DNA of 64,000 bases, taken from positions 12,856,675-12,920,674 of the forward strand of contig NC_031502.1 of NCBI RefSeq assembly GCF_000237925.1, in the 5' to 3' direction. The position numbers and the translations under genes were made by a program. The DNA comes from Schistosoma mansoni (lineage: Eukaryota > Platyhelminthes > Trematoda > Strigeidida > Schistosomatidae). Below are positions 13,901 to 26,700 of the stretch, piece after piece (position 1 is the first letter of the stretch; the number at the start of each line of letters is the position of its first letter). The notes beneath the pieces are model-generated. The model saw only the letters and a list, made by a program, of their open reading frames with translations, searched no databases and had not been told where the DNA came from.

Positions 13901-16900
13901 NNNNNNNNNNNNNNNNNNNNNNNNNNNNNNNNNNNNNNNNNNNNNNNNNNNNNNNNNNNNNNNNNNNNNNNNNNNNNNNNNNNNNNNNNNNNNNNNNNNN
14001 NNNNNNNNNNNNNNNNNNNNNNNNNNNNNNNNNNNNNNNNNNNNNNNNNNNNNNNATGAGATACTGCTGGAATGTAATGTTGTAAATGATGAGTTTAAAT
14101 GATACATTGAATTAAGAAAGTCTGTATTTAGACACGGAAGTGAAATGTCAATGAAATGGAAATATTTCCAAAAATCCGTAGAAAAATTTGTACTCCCGAT
14201 ACATATCAGCATCACCTTCCTATTTTACTTTTTTGGTTATATTTCTAATAGTGATTAGTGACGCTATAAGGAAACTACATCCTTGACCTCGTTATAAATA
14301 TCTGTAACTTTCTTTTGAGGAAGAATTAACTTAAAATATTTAAGTGTAGAAAACTACTGATACATTTACAAATGAATTTACGATTGCACGATGCAATCTC
14401 AAGTTGTAGCTTTGCTCGAGCTACTCCGGTATTACCGAACCGGTAGTAACAGTAGTCGTATAGGGACTAGCGTTTGGTGATGCATTATGGCTCACTGGGA
14501 CATAGGGATATTGTAGTCACTGGGTTTATTCAGGTTCTCTACAACTCACTAAAGCCAATCCATCTACTCCGGGTGACCGCGAGTTTGACCTCGAACGAAG
14601 ACTTTTACGTAATGAAATTGGGCAAAGCTTGCGTAAAGACCGAGAAGCCTGGTGGTCGGAGCGTGCTAATGAGATAAAAGCAGCAGCTGCATCTGGTAAC
14701 TGCTGAAAGCTCTTCCAATTCATCCGAGCCACTGGCAGCAAGAAGTCTGGTGTGAGTGAAACAATCTGGGAGTATGACGGGATACCAATCACCAGCATCT
14801 ATCGACGCCTTGGATGATGGGGCAGAAGTTTTCGAGGAGTAGTTCAACTGGCCTGCTGCTCCGACAACATCGATCAGACTGTCCTGCCCTTCATGACCTG
14901 TGACGACTGATCTACTAAATGAGGCGAAAGTCCACAAGGAACTCTAGCACTTGTAGAACCACAAATCACCAGGCCCAGATGACTTACCTCCGGCTCTTTT
15001 TGGTGGTGACTTTCTGGTTAGGAAACTGAGTTGTTTACAAAGGTCCCACGACCATAGCTGCTACTTTGACTTGGTGGTCGGGCTTGCCTATCGTGATGAC
15101 CCAACCAAGCTATATTGGCTGGAACATAAGTTCCTGTAGGTTCTACCATGCCAGGCAGATCGATTGGAGAACGTTGAGACTAAAAGCAACAACTCAAGGT
15201 CTGAGGGCGAAGTCGTACTGCTGACTGTAGAGGGCTGTGACAGCAGTAAGGTGTTTCTCTTGGACAACCAGCAGCTGCAGCATGCTTCATTCTCACAAGG
15301 AAAGAAGGGGGCAAACGATTCGAGTACACGGAACGTTATTCTTGGTCTCCTGAAACCACGCTTCAAACTACATGTAGGAACTTCTAACGTCCGAACATTG
15401 TGCCAAATAAGAAAACAGGCTTCCTTAGCTAGGACTTTAGAATCTCGCACCATCGATGTGTGCTGCGTCTCCGAAACACGCATACAAGATCCGAGTAGCG
15501 TCATTCATTTGACCTGACCATGTCATAATAAATAACCAACTCGATTCACGCTTCGTGTATCTGAAGCCCTGNNNNNNNNNNNNNNNNNNNNNNNNNNNNN
15601 NNNNNNNNNNNNNNNNNNNNNNNNNNNNNNNNNNNNNNNNNNNNNNNNNNNNNNNNNNNNNNNNNNNNNNNNNNNNNNNNNNNNNNNNNNNNNNNNNNNN
15701 NNNNNNNNNNNNNNNNNNNNNNNNNNNNNNNNNNNNNNNNNNNNNNNNNNNNNNNNNNNNNNNNNNNNNNNTGATCGTGAGGTTGAATGGCAGTGTTTGT
15801 CACTATAAGGGGTACCAAAGGAGTACATTAACCTCATAAAGGCTCTCTACTCGAACACAACTGGTCGAGTCAGAGCCTATGGCGAACTGTCATCAGAATT
15901 GATTACCTCACGTGGTGTTCGTCAGGGCTGTCCACTCTCCTCATTCTTGTTTAACTTTGTCATCGAGATGCTTTTAGAGATAACACTCTCATCATCTAAA
16001 TCTCCAGGAGTTGAACTTTTACCGGGAGACTCACTTGTTGACTTAGAATACGCCGACGACATAGTTTTATTTGGTGAAGACGCTGACAAAATGCAGAGTC
16101 TTCTGACCACTATAAGCAACTATGCAGGCATGTTCGGAATGCGATTCTCTCCCTCGAAGTGCAAAATGTTACTTCAGGATTGGGTTGCATCGGTCCTCGA
16201 ACTAATGATAGGGAGTGAAGTTGAGTGTGTTGACTGCTTCACTTATCTTGGGGGTCCCATCAGCCCTTGCGGTCCGGTATGTGACGAAATCTCAACACGG
16301 ATACAGAATGCTCGTCTAGCTTTTGCCAACTTGCGTCATTTGTGGCGTAGGCGAGATATCCGTCTAGCAACAAAAGGACGGGTTTACTATGCAGTAGTTC
16401 GTTCCGTCCTACTTTATGGCAGTGAAACATGGCCGGTAAGAGTAGAGGATATTCGTAGGCTACTAGTGTTCGATCATAGATGTCTTCGAAGCATTGCTCG
16501 TATATCCTGGGACCACCGGGTAAGTAATGCAGTTGTTAGGAAACGGGTACTAGGTAAGGATGGCAAATCGATTGATGAAGTGGTGAAACTTCATCAGTTG
16601 AGATGGCTGGGACGCGTGTTACGTATGGCCAACCACCGACTGCCCAGACAAGCGATGTTTTATGGTGTAGGAGTAGGGTGGAAGAAAGCTAGGGGCGGCC
16701 AGACCAAAACGTGGCACAAATCCATGAAGTCACTGACAAGTGGACTGAGCCATGTTGGTAGGTGTAAACTACCTGGTTGGGATTCGCGAGATGATAGCAA
16801 CCGATGGTTAGAGACCTTGAATGACATGGCTCAAAATCGTTTGCAATGGCGCAGGTGCATCCACTCTTTGTGTTCTGCCAAATTATAATCTTCTGAATTC

Positions 16901-18751
16901 TTCATGTCTATCTTTTTTCTCTCTCCAAATTTATTTCCTTGGATTATACTTCTTGAATAACATCTTCAAGCCCTACTCTTTCCGATTACTGCTTATACTC
17001 TTACTACTTCTACCACTATGGGATTTGAATCGACAATTGTATCTCTGTGCTAATGTGGTATGGCAACTCGAACTGATGTACTTACGTACGAAGTTCTACG
17101 TTGTGACTGACTGACTTACAAATGTTTGGCAGCTAGAGAGTGTTCCAGCGTCATGGAATGAGTCGATAGTCGTCCCTATCTTTAAAAAGGGTTCAGGTTG
17201 TTCCTGTAACAACTATCGGGGGATAAGTCTACTTCCGATTGCGTCCAAACTATTGGCTTCTGTCATACTTCGTAAGTTGTTCAAAACCTGAGGAAGACTG
17301 ACTCGCGAGGAGCGGGCGAGATTTCATTCTGGTCGATGATGTATTGATCATATATTCACCCTCCGTCAAATGTTAGAACACCGTCATATTTATCACAGGC
17401 CAACAATCGTAGTGTTTCTTGATATCAGGGCTGCCTTCGATTCGTTGGACAGGACTGTTCTCTGGAATTGTCTATTGAAGAAGGGTGTGCCTGAGAAGTT
17501 TATTAACATCTTAAAGGCCCTGTACACGAACACCTCAGGCAGAGTGAGGGCATACAACCACTTCTTTCTACTGTCCCATTCAAGCAGTGGGGTTAGACAG
17601 AGTTGCCCAATCTCACCATTCCTCTTCAACTTTACCATCGATGACGTTCTGAAAATAGCTCTGATGGATGTAAGTAATGGCGGTGTGGATCTGCTACCTG
17701 AAGAAAGACTTCTCGACCTTGAGTATGCGGATGATATTATCTTACTGTGCGATAATGCCCAAGGCATGCAATCCGCACTTAATCAGTTGGCAATCAGTGT
17801 CCGCAGGTACGGCATGTGCTTTGCACCTGTGAAGTGCAAAGTACTTCTACAAGACTGACAGGATTCTAATCTTGTACTCACCCTGGATGGTGAGCAGATT
17901 GAAGTAGTTGAGTTGTATTTTTTTAAAATAAATAAATAATAAATAAAATGGTGTTGTGGTTTGAAAGAAAGTTGTAAAGGACTGGCATCTGTTTGTCCTT
18001 CATGACTCCTCGGTTGTCGTCCTAGAGATGGTACAACATAGTGTTTAGAGACGTTATCAGACATGGTTCAGAATGGAAGCCAGTGGCAATCCGGCTGTAA
18101 CTTTCTTTTACATTATTCATAAAAATGAATGTAACTTTCATAACTGAAATAATTCTTTCTTGTTGTAGTTCACCTAAATTAACTGTTTCTGCCGTTATGA
18201 TTACTATTTCCACTATTATTATTACACTCTAATACATTAATTTCTCTTCGTTGTTCTTTTAGTATGCTCACTTCACAATCTCTAACTCTTCACGACCTCA
18301 TTTTTATTATGTAGCGCATATTAATTTTGTGCTCCCTTGTGCCAACGTATTTGTGATATTTGTCCTGATCCATAACTAGTTAGTTTTATAATATACTTAC
18401 GAAAATTCATGTAATTAAAGCCAGGTAAAATACAATATTTCACCTACGTAAGATAATTTTACCAGCAAATATGTTTCAAGTCTAATTTGTCTATGAAATT
18501 TTTATTCTTGATCTAATAGGGTATCCCAACAAATGTCCAGGGAAAGTGTTATTCGTGGTTATGACTGTAGAGGAGAGGGAGACTCTGTCAGAAGCGACCA
18601 TTATTCTGACCAACAAAATTCAAATGCTCGGTATTCTGGAGCTTCTCGAAACTCGTATTTGTCAAGCAAAGGTCGAGTAAATTCAGTGAACACTACCAGT
18701 TATCGCCGTCCTGGTAATTACGCTTCTCGTGGTCGTGGTTCTGGTTATTAA
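7968..18751 (+). CDS. UPF3: UPF3 (regulator of nonsense transcripts 3), five exons
   Basis: Core factor of nonsense-mediated mRNA decay. In the family, UPF3 bridges the exon junction complex to UPF2/UPF1 and shuttles between nucleus and cytoplasm. Exons are 7968-8204, 8235-8489, 9332-9680, 11741-12350 and 18520-18751. All introns are GT-AG and phases match (0, 0, 1, 2), giving 560 aa; human UPF3B has about 480. Residues 7-95 form the Smg4/UPF3 RNP-like domain ([20 protein letters not shown], then SSALVEFA across the 30-bp intron 1). Next come the family's [10 protein letters not shown] and [14 protein letters not shown] segments (about 125-160) and [11 protein letters not shown] (about 168). 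The C-terminal half is Ser/Asn-rich and ends with an RG-rich tail ([11 protein letters not shown]). I found no clear exon-junction-binding motif. The start at 7968 is the first ATG before the domain; an upstream coding exon cannot be excluded. Introns 2-4 (842, 2060, 6169 bp) are full of LINE pieces and two assembly gaps, so an extra exon could be hidden. Confidence 0.87.
8781..9293 (+). mobile_element. Miniature LINE B: 5'UTR joined to 3' end
   Basis: The first 445 bp match the LINE B 5'UTR at 34127-34560 and 47961-48400. At about 9228 the sequence jumps to the last 60 bp of the same family (GCGCATAT...TTTGTACCAATAT) and a TAAATAAATAAAT tail. The whole coding region is absent. It sits in UPF3 intron 2 in the gene's own orientation. 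It resembles a non-autonomous, SINE-sized derivative that keeps both LINE ends. Confidence 0.8.
10170..10690 (+). mobile_element. Composite LINE fragment: B 5'UTR, RT scrap, A-like 3' end
   Basis: 10170-10350 matches the LINE B 5'UTR. A short piece (10352-10402) then matches the A-type RT coding region at 63626-63676. The rest resembles a LINE 3'UTR, including a GTGCTAAGGAGATGTGGCA stretch comparable to the LINE A 3' end near 990. It lies in UPF3 intron 3 on the sense strand. Boundaries at the 3' side are approximate. Confidence 0.6.
10935..11236 (+). repeat. 300-bp dispersed repeat, probable solo LTR (copy 1)
   Basis: Same family as 26681-26962 and 49945-50247: about 300 bp, termini of TGTAGTG/CACTACA type, and internal landmarks such as GAGTGGGGACGATCGAATGT and a GTGGATATAAGTA-like 3' part. 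This copy has degraded ends and no clear target-site duplication. The TG...CA termini suggest a solo LTR of an old retroelement. A MITE is the alternative. Confidence 0.6.
12960..13855 (-). mobile_element. SR2-like RTE LINE (family C), 3' part
   Basis: Minus-strand RT C-terminal region. Visible stretches are [35 protein letters not shown] and [10 protein letters not shown]. The 3' end is the family's GGCGGCCTATGCTACTTCAC sequence close to 13010. It is interrupted by frame breaks and runs into the gap at 13856. It lies antisense in UPF3 intron 4. The second copy is at 20418-21648. Confidence 0.8.
13856..14055. other. Assembly gap (200 N)
   Basis: Exactly 200 N, a conventional placeholder, so the true length is unknown. 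It interrupts the family C LINE inside UPF3 intron 4. Confidence 0.98.
14056..14545. other. Intron sequence, nothing recognised
   Basis: A/T-rich sequence within UPF3 intron 4. I see no coding, RNA or repeat signature up to the LINE B fragment that follows. Confidence 0.5.
14546..15060 (+). mobile_element. LINE B fragment: endonuclease-RT linker
   Basis: Matches 35880-36390 of the nearly full LINE B copy (linker rich in charged residues, then the conserved [11 protein letters not shown] region), with many substitutions and frame breaks. It is clearly older than the chimeric copies. At about 15060 it passes into the 5' part of LINE A. Confidence 0.75.
15061..15571 (+). mobile_element. LINE A 5' region and endonuclease start
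   Basis: The 5' leader (GGTGGTCGGGCTTGCCTATC near 15071) matches 61319-61420. An open frame from 15164 to 15517 covers the Ser-rich N-terminus and the beginning of the APE endonuclease ([26 protein letters not shown], with the catalytic Glu in SETRIQ). It runs to the gap at 15572. It could belong to the same copy as 15772-17110 if the gap is larger than 200 bp. Confidence 0.8.
15572..15771. other. Assembly gap (200 N)
   Basis: Exactly 200 N between the LINE A 5' region and its RT domain. Roughly 1.5-2 kb of element would be expected here if both belong to one copy. Confidence 0.98.
15772..17110 (+). mobile_element. LINE A (RTE-like) RT domain and 3'UTR
   Basis: The open frame 15899-16888 (329 aa) gives the second half of a reverse transcriptase: [20 protein letters not shown], the YADD catalytic box in [19 protein letters not shown], then [10 protein letters not shown] and the RTE C-terminal domain ending [17 protein letters not shown]. 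There is no break in this stretch. It is almost identical to window positions 1-1047 at an offset of 16,063. The 3'UTR leads into LINE B at about 17138. Confidence 0.88.
17111..18218 (+). mobile_element. LINE B fragment, second copy of the chimera
   Basis: Matches 1048-2156 with no indels; I found only one difference in this half. It shares the two in-frame TGA codons (17289, 17337), the internal deletion of the C-terminal domain, and the A/T-rich patch. Similarity stops in an ATT-rich run at 18218, after which UPF3 intron sequence resumes. Confidence 0.85.
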
Positions 18752-19599
18752 GTGGTAATTATTTTTGTTTGTACATATAAGGTTTTCTCATTAACTGCGT
18801 TTCTTGAAGCACTTTGTGAGAGCTCTCACCAACTGGTTTAAGATATATAATCATAATAATCACACAGTTACCAATGTTTGTGACACGAAATTTACGACTT
18901 CTATTTTAATATCTTTCATATAACAACCAACATGTTGTAGGTTACCACCAGATCGAAACATTGATGTATTCCAATTATTGATTTACAGAGTATAAAATTT
19001 TGAGTTAACTAAAAGTCTTTTGAATAATCTGCCTGCTTCGTTTGTTCTTCTTTATAGTATCTTCACGAATAATTGATTGTATTGAAATCTTTTGCAGCCT
19101 GTTTTGGTGATAACACTCATTTATTATACTTAATAACACTTAACTTTTACTTATGTACCCTTTTTACCAAATAAAATTGTCTTCGTATTTTAATCCGTTG
19201 CTGGTTGGTTTATTGAAATCACTTAAATAAGGATAGGATACATTAATTAAATCCCGTCCATAAATGTTTGATTGAAAGACAAGTGTGTAAGAAAAATTCT
19301 GTATTACAAATTATGATGTCAAAAGTTAGTAAACAAGAAATTATTAGCCATGTACTAGTTTCATAATCTGAATCCTAAGTGTTATTGGGTCGTATATATT
19401 ACAAATTATCAAGTTGAAACTTTTCTAAGATTATGGCACACGTGCATTGTAAATATTAATTCTCCAATATGTGGAGCACGAGCAAAAACACGTTACTAAA
19501 TCCGAACGCTAATCACAAATCCCATCCAAAAATATACATAGCTTAACAAATGATAACCTGTTCTGCGGTTGTGCAAATAAATAAAACGGAAAATTCCAG
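18752..19599 (+). other. UPF3 3'UTR and downstream sequence
   Basis: No coding signal. The region is A/T-rich with short poly-T runs, as expected for a schistosome 3'UTR. The strongest poly(A) hexamer is listed separately. No repeat was recognised here. Confidence 0.5.
19169..19174 (+). terminator. Candidate UPF3 poly(A) signal AATAAA
   Basis: A canonical AATAAA lies 418 bp after the UPF3 stop and is followed by a T-rich stretch and a TTGCTGGTTGGTTT-type GT-rich element about 20-35 bp downstream. It is a reasonable cleavage site, but transcript evidence is absent. Confidence 0.4.
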
Positions 19600-19860
19600 T
19601 TAACTTTTTTGCATATTCAGTATACATGTATGATTCAAGATTAATGATGTAAGTTCAAGGAATCTAAAATTTTTAATCGAACACCCAGGATGCATAGTGA
19701 CGACATCCTGTGGAATTATTTTACTCTTGATAGTTGCACACAAACATTTATCAACAACAAAAGTTGGAGTCCTGGAAATCAGTAAAGAACGAATCTTTCT
19801 TGCATGATTTGCCAGCTGAAAAGACCATTGGCTTCCCACATTAACTACACGAGCAACCAT
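19600..19860 (-). CDS. Unrecognised small ORF, 86 aa
   Basis: ATG-started frame of 86 codons with balanced, protein-like composition (MVARVVNVGSQWSFQLANHA at the start, VTMHPGCSIKN in the middle). The basic N-terminus could be a mitochondrial presequence, but I recognise no family. It is not a shadow of any repeat seen here and lies convergent to UPF3, 850 bp past its stop. It could be a single-exon gene, a terminal exon or chance. An AATAAA-rich stretch on the plus strand around 19577 does not help on this strand. Confidence 0.3.
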   Translation of the reverse strand: MVARVVNVGSQWSFQLANHARKIRSLLISRTPTFVVDKCLCATIKSKIIPQDVVTMHPGCSIKNFRFLELTSLILNHTCILNMQKS

Positions 19861-20417
19861 TCTTATGATTCGTAGACCATGTTGTCACTGGTTGTAACTC
19901 TTCAAAAAAGCGAACATTGGACGAAAGACTTAGATTCACTGCCATTGGCTTACCTAGACCACTAGATGGCCGATATTTTTTTGAAACTCACCTTCATGCC
20001 GATGTTATCGATCATTGTAGGTCAATTGTTATTCTGGAAACATGTTGCACATAAACAGCATTTAATTTGTAACATTTGTTTCGAATTATAAAGTGATTTT
20101 TTAATATCCGATAGCTCACTAAATATCACGTGACAAAACCGCCAATCAGAACGCCGATTTATATGACCTTGTCCCTGTGCTAAACCTCTGGTGCGCGTTA
20201 ACCAGTACGAGCAGCCCGGAGTCCTTATTGGTCCTCTGTATAGCGACTTTTCGTCTAGTCCAACTCGTTCGATCTAGAACACAAATATCAGCCTCCGCTG
20301 CATAAATCGTATATTTCAGACATACTTGGCTTACAAGCAGACGGGACTCGCATCACATCATAAAATGAGAAATATATATAATCTAGTCACTTAATAATTA
20401 TCTAATAAGAATATATG
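19861..20417. other. Intergenic, part of a dispersed repeat
   Basis: 20180-20385 is richer in GC and partly resembles 61960-62140 (a TATATTTCAGACATACT / TATATTTCAAACATACT core and a TAAAATG-A/T end). Family unknown; possibly an LTR or SINE end. Otherwise no feature is visible. Confidence 0.35.
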
Positions 20418-21648
<1,231 letters not shown>

Positions 21649-21666
21649 TATATATATATATATATA
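21649..21666. repeat. (TA)n microsatellite
   Basis: Nine TA units at the 5' truncation point of the SR2-like LINE. Confidence 0.9.
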
Positions 21667-23786
21667 GTAGTCCATAATTAATCTCTAGAAGTCATTATGC
21701 ATTTATTGTTCGTTCGGATGTAATAGTACCATATCCCAAGGATTTTGATTGCTACCGATAAAGTCTTCAAAGTAAAGGTAGGATATTCCCATAACGTGCC
21801 ACGAAAATGTCAAGTGTCTGGTTTTAAGCACTTGCCCCTTGAGGAGTAGCCTCGCATCCAAGTCTACAAGACTACTACTTATAAAGTTCCGTTTACAGGT
21901 ACTTCATGAAGCAATATCTTACACCAGTGTGGGCAACCCGAAAGCGACAACCGATTCGAAATCCGCAATAGCACTGACAATCATCCTTTTCACGACAACT
22001 TCTTTGATTCTTCCACGTTTATCACTCAACACTCATGTCAACGTTAACATTAATCAATACTTCTTTAATTTAAAATATTTAGAGATATCACTGATGGTGG
22101 GCTGAATAGAATCTTTCTTCTTTATAAAGTAGACACTTCTCCATTTTATAATAGTTTATTTCATCTAAGTAAATTACCTATAAATACGATTGTAATTCAT
22201 TCTTCTTCAAAATGTATTAATTCGTCAGGTTGGCATATCCTGGATTACAAATTCGAGGCGTACAAAAAAAGAAACAAGGCAACGCAGACACATTTATACA
22301 ACTTTGAACACTTATTCAAAAGACATAGGTCTTGCACAAGTACAACTGTCTGCCCGCCTACACCGACGACGCTGAGTTGTGCCTCCGTAGCCTAGCTTTG
22401 TAGCACAGTAACTTCCTACGGTATACAACACCACCTCTCATACGTCTTACGTAACTGAGATTGGTTTTAATGTCCTATCCACGTTTCTATAATTAGGTGT
22501 GTCCGACGCTTTCACTCAAAGCGAGGCGCGGCTGACTCCCAACATTTGTATTATCATGTTTCTCACAGATGTTTACTAGACTTAAACTATCTAAACCTCG
22601 CTCGTTTCATTCCATTTGTAAATTTGATGTGGTTGTAGCTCTTTCTCAATAGTAAATCCTTAGTCCTATGTTATTCTGTCGCTCGTCCTTTTCATGCTAT
22701 TTTAATTTGAACTCATTAGCAACTTCGTCCTGGCAGCACGACGAACATAAATCGTCTCAGGTAGTCTCACATTCCTCACCGTATCGCGGCTGTCCTACTT
22801 AACATTGTCTTAATATGCAATTAAATTTAAGAATGAAATAGATGCAGGTCAGGTAACAATTATATATGCAACAATTACTTTATCAAATAAATAAAATGGC
22901 GTTGGCACCATAGTTTTCTTGGTCATTCTGTCAAATTAGTTGGGCTCAACATTGAAGAAGACGTAAAAAATGATCTACGGCGAACACAAACTTAAAAAGA
23001 ACACAGTTTAGTGCAATATAGTAACTTAACTAGTGCGACAACGTTGCATAATGTATGCGAAAAGCGTATTAGTCAACGCAATACATGTTAGATCGAGCAC
23101 CAATGTATTCGAAATTACCTCGTGTACACCGTCCTTACTCATCATAAAGGCGAATAACTAGGTGAGGAAATCACATATTCGAAGATATATTTGTGTTGTG
23201 TAATGTTTTTAAAACATTTACTAACACCATGCAATAACATCTCTATCTACCATATACAAAATATTTCTTTCTAGTGTCTTAGTGATTTGTTTTCGTGTGT
23301 TTGTTTCAGTGGTTTAAAATGTCTCATACTCACTGAGTATGCGTTTGCGTGGCAGACACTGAATATCAGCTATCGATTGTATACCTTCTATGCCTTGAAG
23401 ACATGGCTGAATAGGTTAATAAAAAACTAATTAAAACAAAAATGAACCAAGAAGTGTAATAATAAACAGAACGTATTTTCCATCTAGACAAAAACATTGT
23501 GAGTTACTCCAATACGTCTTCATTTAACAAAGCTCTGACATCAATAGGTATCAGAAAAACGCTTTTGATCGATGGAAATTAAAATGTTGACAAAAGTATG
23601 CTTTTACTTAAAGCACATAAGTGTACTAGGAAATTAGAGTGGTAAATAATCACTATTAACGATTGTCAATTGACGATAAGTGCTCTGAAGACTAAAAATA
23701 AATGTGAATACGGTGATCATTATTTTCGTCTATTGTTTATCGGTTCAATTTCCGAAGTACATCTCTCTGGGTGCGTTTTAAACAAA
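21667..23786. other. Intergenic region, no gene recognised
   Basis: A/T-rich sequence with a GC-richer island (about 22230-22800) that looks like a degraded repeat but matches nothing else in this window. No exon could be supported. It lies downstream of the EF-hand gene's stop codon and would hold its 3'UTR up to about 23786. Confidence 0.4.
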
Positions 23787-26700
23787 CTACTTTGAAATGT
23801 TCAGCGTTCTTGGGCATCCTTCCGATGTTGGTTGTTCAAGTAGATAATCCAAAAATTCGTGATAATTCAACTTCCCATCTCCATCTTGGTCATATTTACG
23901 TATAAACGCTTGTAAATCCTTTGAACTAAAATAATTTTTGTTACCACTTTCATAAAGCACATCATAAATTTCATGTGTAGTTATGTAGCCATTTTTGTCT
24001 TTGTCTAATTTCTTCAATATATGATAATAATTAAAATACCTGAAATTTAATAGACAGAACTTTGTATAATATACATGTTAATAAAACCTACGTCACATAT
24101 CGATTACAAGAAAAACAGGAGTTCACTGAAATTAAATGCATCACATAGTAAAGATGTTTACGAAGACCTGATGAACTAAACTATTTTCACATGAATCACA
24201 TTTTAATATTTTATAATTCGTTACATACGGTGGACAAAATAATTACTTTAAATGTACCATGTTCTCTCTTATGTCTATTTCAGACAGTGAAGCTGATGTA
24301 ATCTTTAAATAGATGTGTTTTGGTGAAGCAGATCTCCTGAAATATGTAAAAGGTTATGGGAATGTGACTTTCTGCTTTTTAACATTACATGACATGATTT
24401 TTACATAAAATGTCACCTTCAGCGACCAACAACTCAAGTGACACAAATGTCTGTTTCACGGTAAATTCTTTGTTCAGAAGTATAGACAGCCTTTTGATAG
24501 TGGTTCAGAATCTTAAATATATTTTGTTTGGCCTACGGAACCCTGCAGCTATGTGCTCAGCTCAGTTGCTGCCTCTCACTTATAAGAAAGACTCTTACTT
24601 CTGTCGTCTGATAGCTAATCATAAGAAAACAACTCGCCTTTTGTTAATGTCCAGAGTTTCAGATTTTGCTTTCATCGATTTGGTGTATGAAGATTGCGGA
24701 AAGATGTCTCGATATGCATTGACTTTTTTTTAAACGGTCAAAACTTTAAAGTCACCCCGAACTTGATTAGTATCTCTACTTAGTAATTGATTTTGGGACG
24801 ATAGCTGGACACATTATTGATCTTGAAGGTGTAGCTGAGACGAATCGTGAAGTAAACGTTTGTCTACAGTAGATCAAAAAACAGATAGCTCTTCGATTTT
24901 TGGATGTCTACGCTGATCTGCGAATTGTATTTTGCTAGTACAAATCTTATTCAGATTAAGGAAAACTAACCCATTGCGTCACTTAAGGTGCATTTTTCAG
25001 TTTAATTGCCCTTTTACACAAGTGAAGCTATAATAAATCACCAGTTCAAACCACATCTATGCAAAAAAGTCTCATTTGATCATTCATTCTTTCATGGTCC
25101 TAATACTCCATCTGTTTTTTACAGACCATTTGTGCTACATATTATCTTCATCGTCACCTTTGTAAGTCAGATAATCAACCTTTGATTTTTTTATCGATTA
25201 ACAATTCTCACTATCACCTAGACTATGGCACAACTTTTGTTCAACGTTTGAAGCATTTGGCTGCCTAGTGTGATGATGCAATACTTCTAACATATTCAAT
25301 ACTTGAAAACGAGATTGAACTACTTTACTGGAATATATAGAACCTTTTGGTAATTTTAGTTATATTATTAAACTATGCAATACCACGTTTTTTCCAGACA
25401 TCAAAAATGTTTGACAGTCCTTCACACATTTGGTTAATGACGAAACACCCATCTAGTTTATTATAGACTACCAATGACAAAATTTCATGTAAACATTATT
25501 GTAAAACTTAGGAAAACGACATTGTTGGAAAGAGCACTTTCTTCACTGGAACGTCGATATTCTTTTTATCGTTTAAATGTTCCTAGCCCAAATACTGTAG
25601 GTAAAAGCATATCACATATAACTCTTTTAGAAATTTAATAATTTTTACTTATTGTATATTAGTTTAGTTTGTTTTCAGGCAAACTAGTAACTTTGATAAT
25701 GGCAAACTTGGGTCTATTGAGAGTGGAAACTCATCATTACATACAGTGTATTCACTATTGAGATCCTATACTTCACCATTTTAGCATATTTTTTTCTGTG
25801 CGATAGTTGGGAAATGAAAGGTTATAAATGTCTCCCATTTTCTATCTCATTTCCATCTCATGTATTTTACATTTAAGTCATAGTTGAATTCAATCTTGAA
25901 GAGTTAATCAGAAAATACTACACATAACTGAAAAAACTTATTCTCGTGTCTAAATGATTGATCTATGTATTTATTTGCCAATATTATGCACCCCAATCTT
26001 CTTAACTTAAGCCTAGTAATAATTGTCGTTATTTCCTCCAGAGGATAATAATAATTAATAACTTCGAAAATCACGACGAAGACTTCAGAGGCTCTACAGG
26101 AGCCAAAGAGATTCCATTCAAGCGGAACTTGATGGAGCCTTCCAGAATACCAAAGTAGCATGCTACGATTGGACGATAGCATAACCAACCCTCTTGAGGA
26201 GTTGCTGAATTATAATGATGTCATAGGCAATACTATTAACGATAAATCCGCATGGTTTTCTGTATATTTTTTATTCTTACGCAACAATCACTTCCTCTGC
26301 TTCTTTCGTCTTCTGATTGACGATTGCAGAGTTTTACAAGTTAGAGTGCCGTTATTTGTATATCGTATTCTGCCGTAATCAAGTAGAAGAAGTAAAACTG
26401 GCGACGAGGTGTACCAAAAACAATGCCAGTCACTCTTGAATAAGTAGAGGTTCTACTCATTTGTATTGGTTGTGTTGAATCTTCCCGCCTGATGTTGAGG
26501 GTCTTTCGATGTAACATTTGTTGGAGGAAGAAGTACGCTGTTATAGGAAATTTCTCCGCTCGATCCAGATTGAGACTATGGCAAACTATAATAACTGCTG
26601 CGAAATGTACAATAAAAGCACCACGAACATAGGCTGCAATAGTTTCAGATGTCACTGAATCTTCGGCTGCTCAGTGGTACTGTAGTGAACAAGTACACGA

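Noticed and set aside
15523-15839. Frames crossing the N runs (also at 13838, 27035, 41566)
   Set aside because: They are open only because N has no stop codons.
25125-25269. Acceptor-preceded open stretch that vaguely recalls an Elongator subunit 6 segment
   Set aside because: No donor in phase, no partner exon, and the resemblance is too weak to name.
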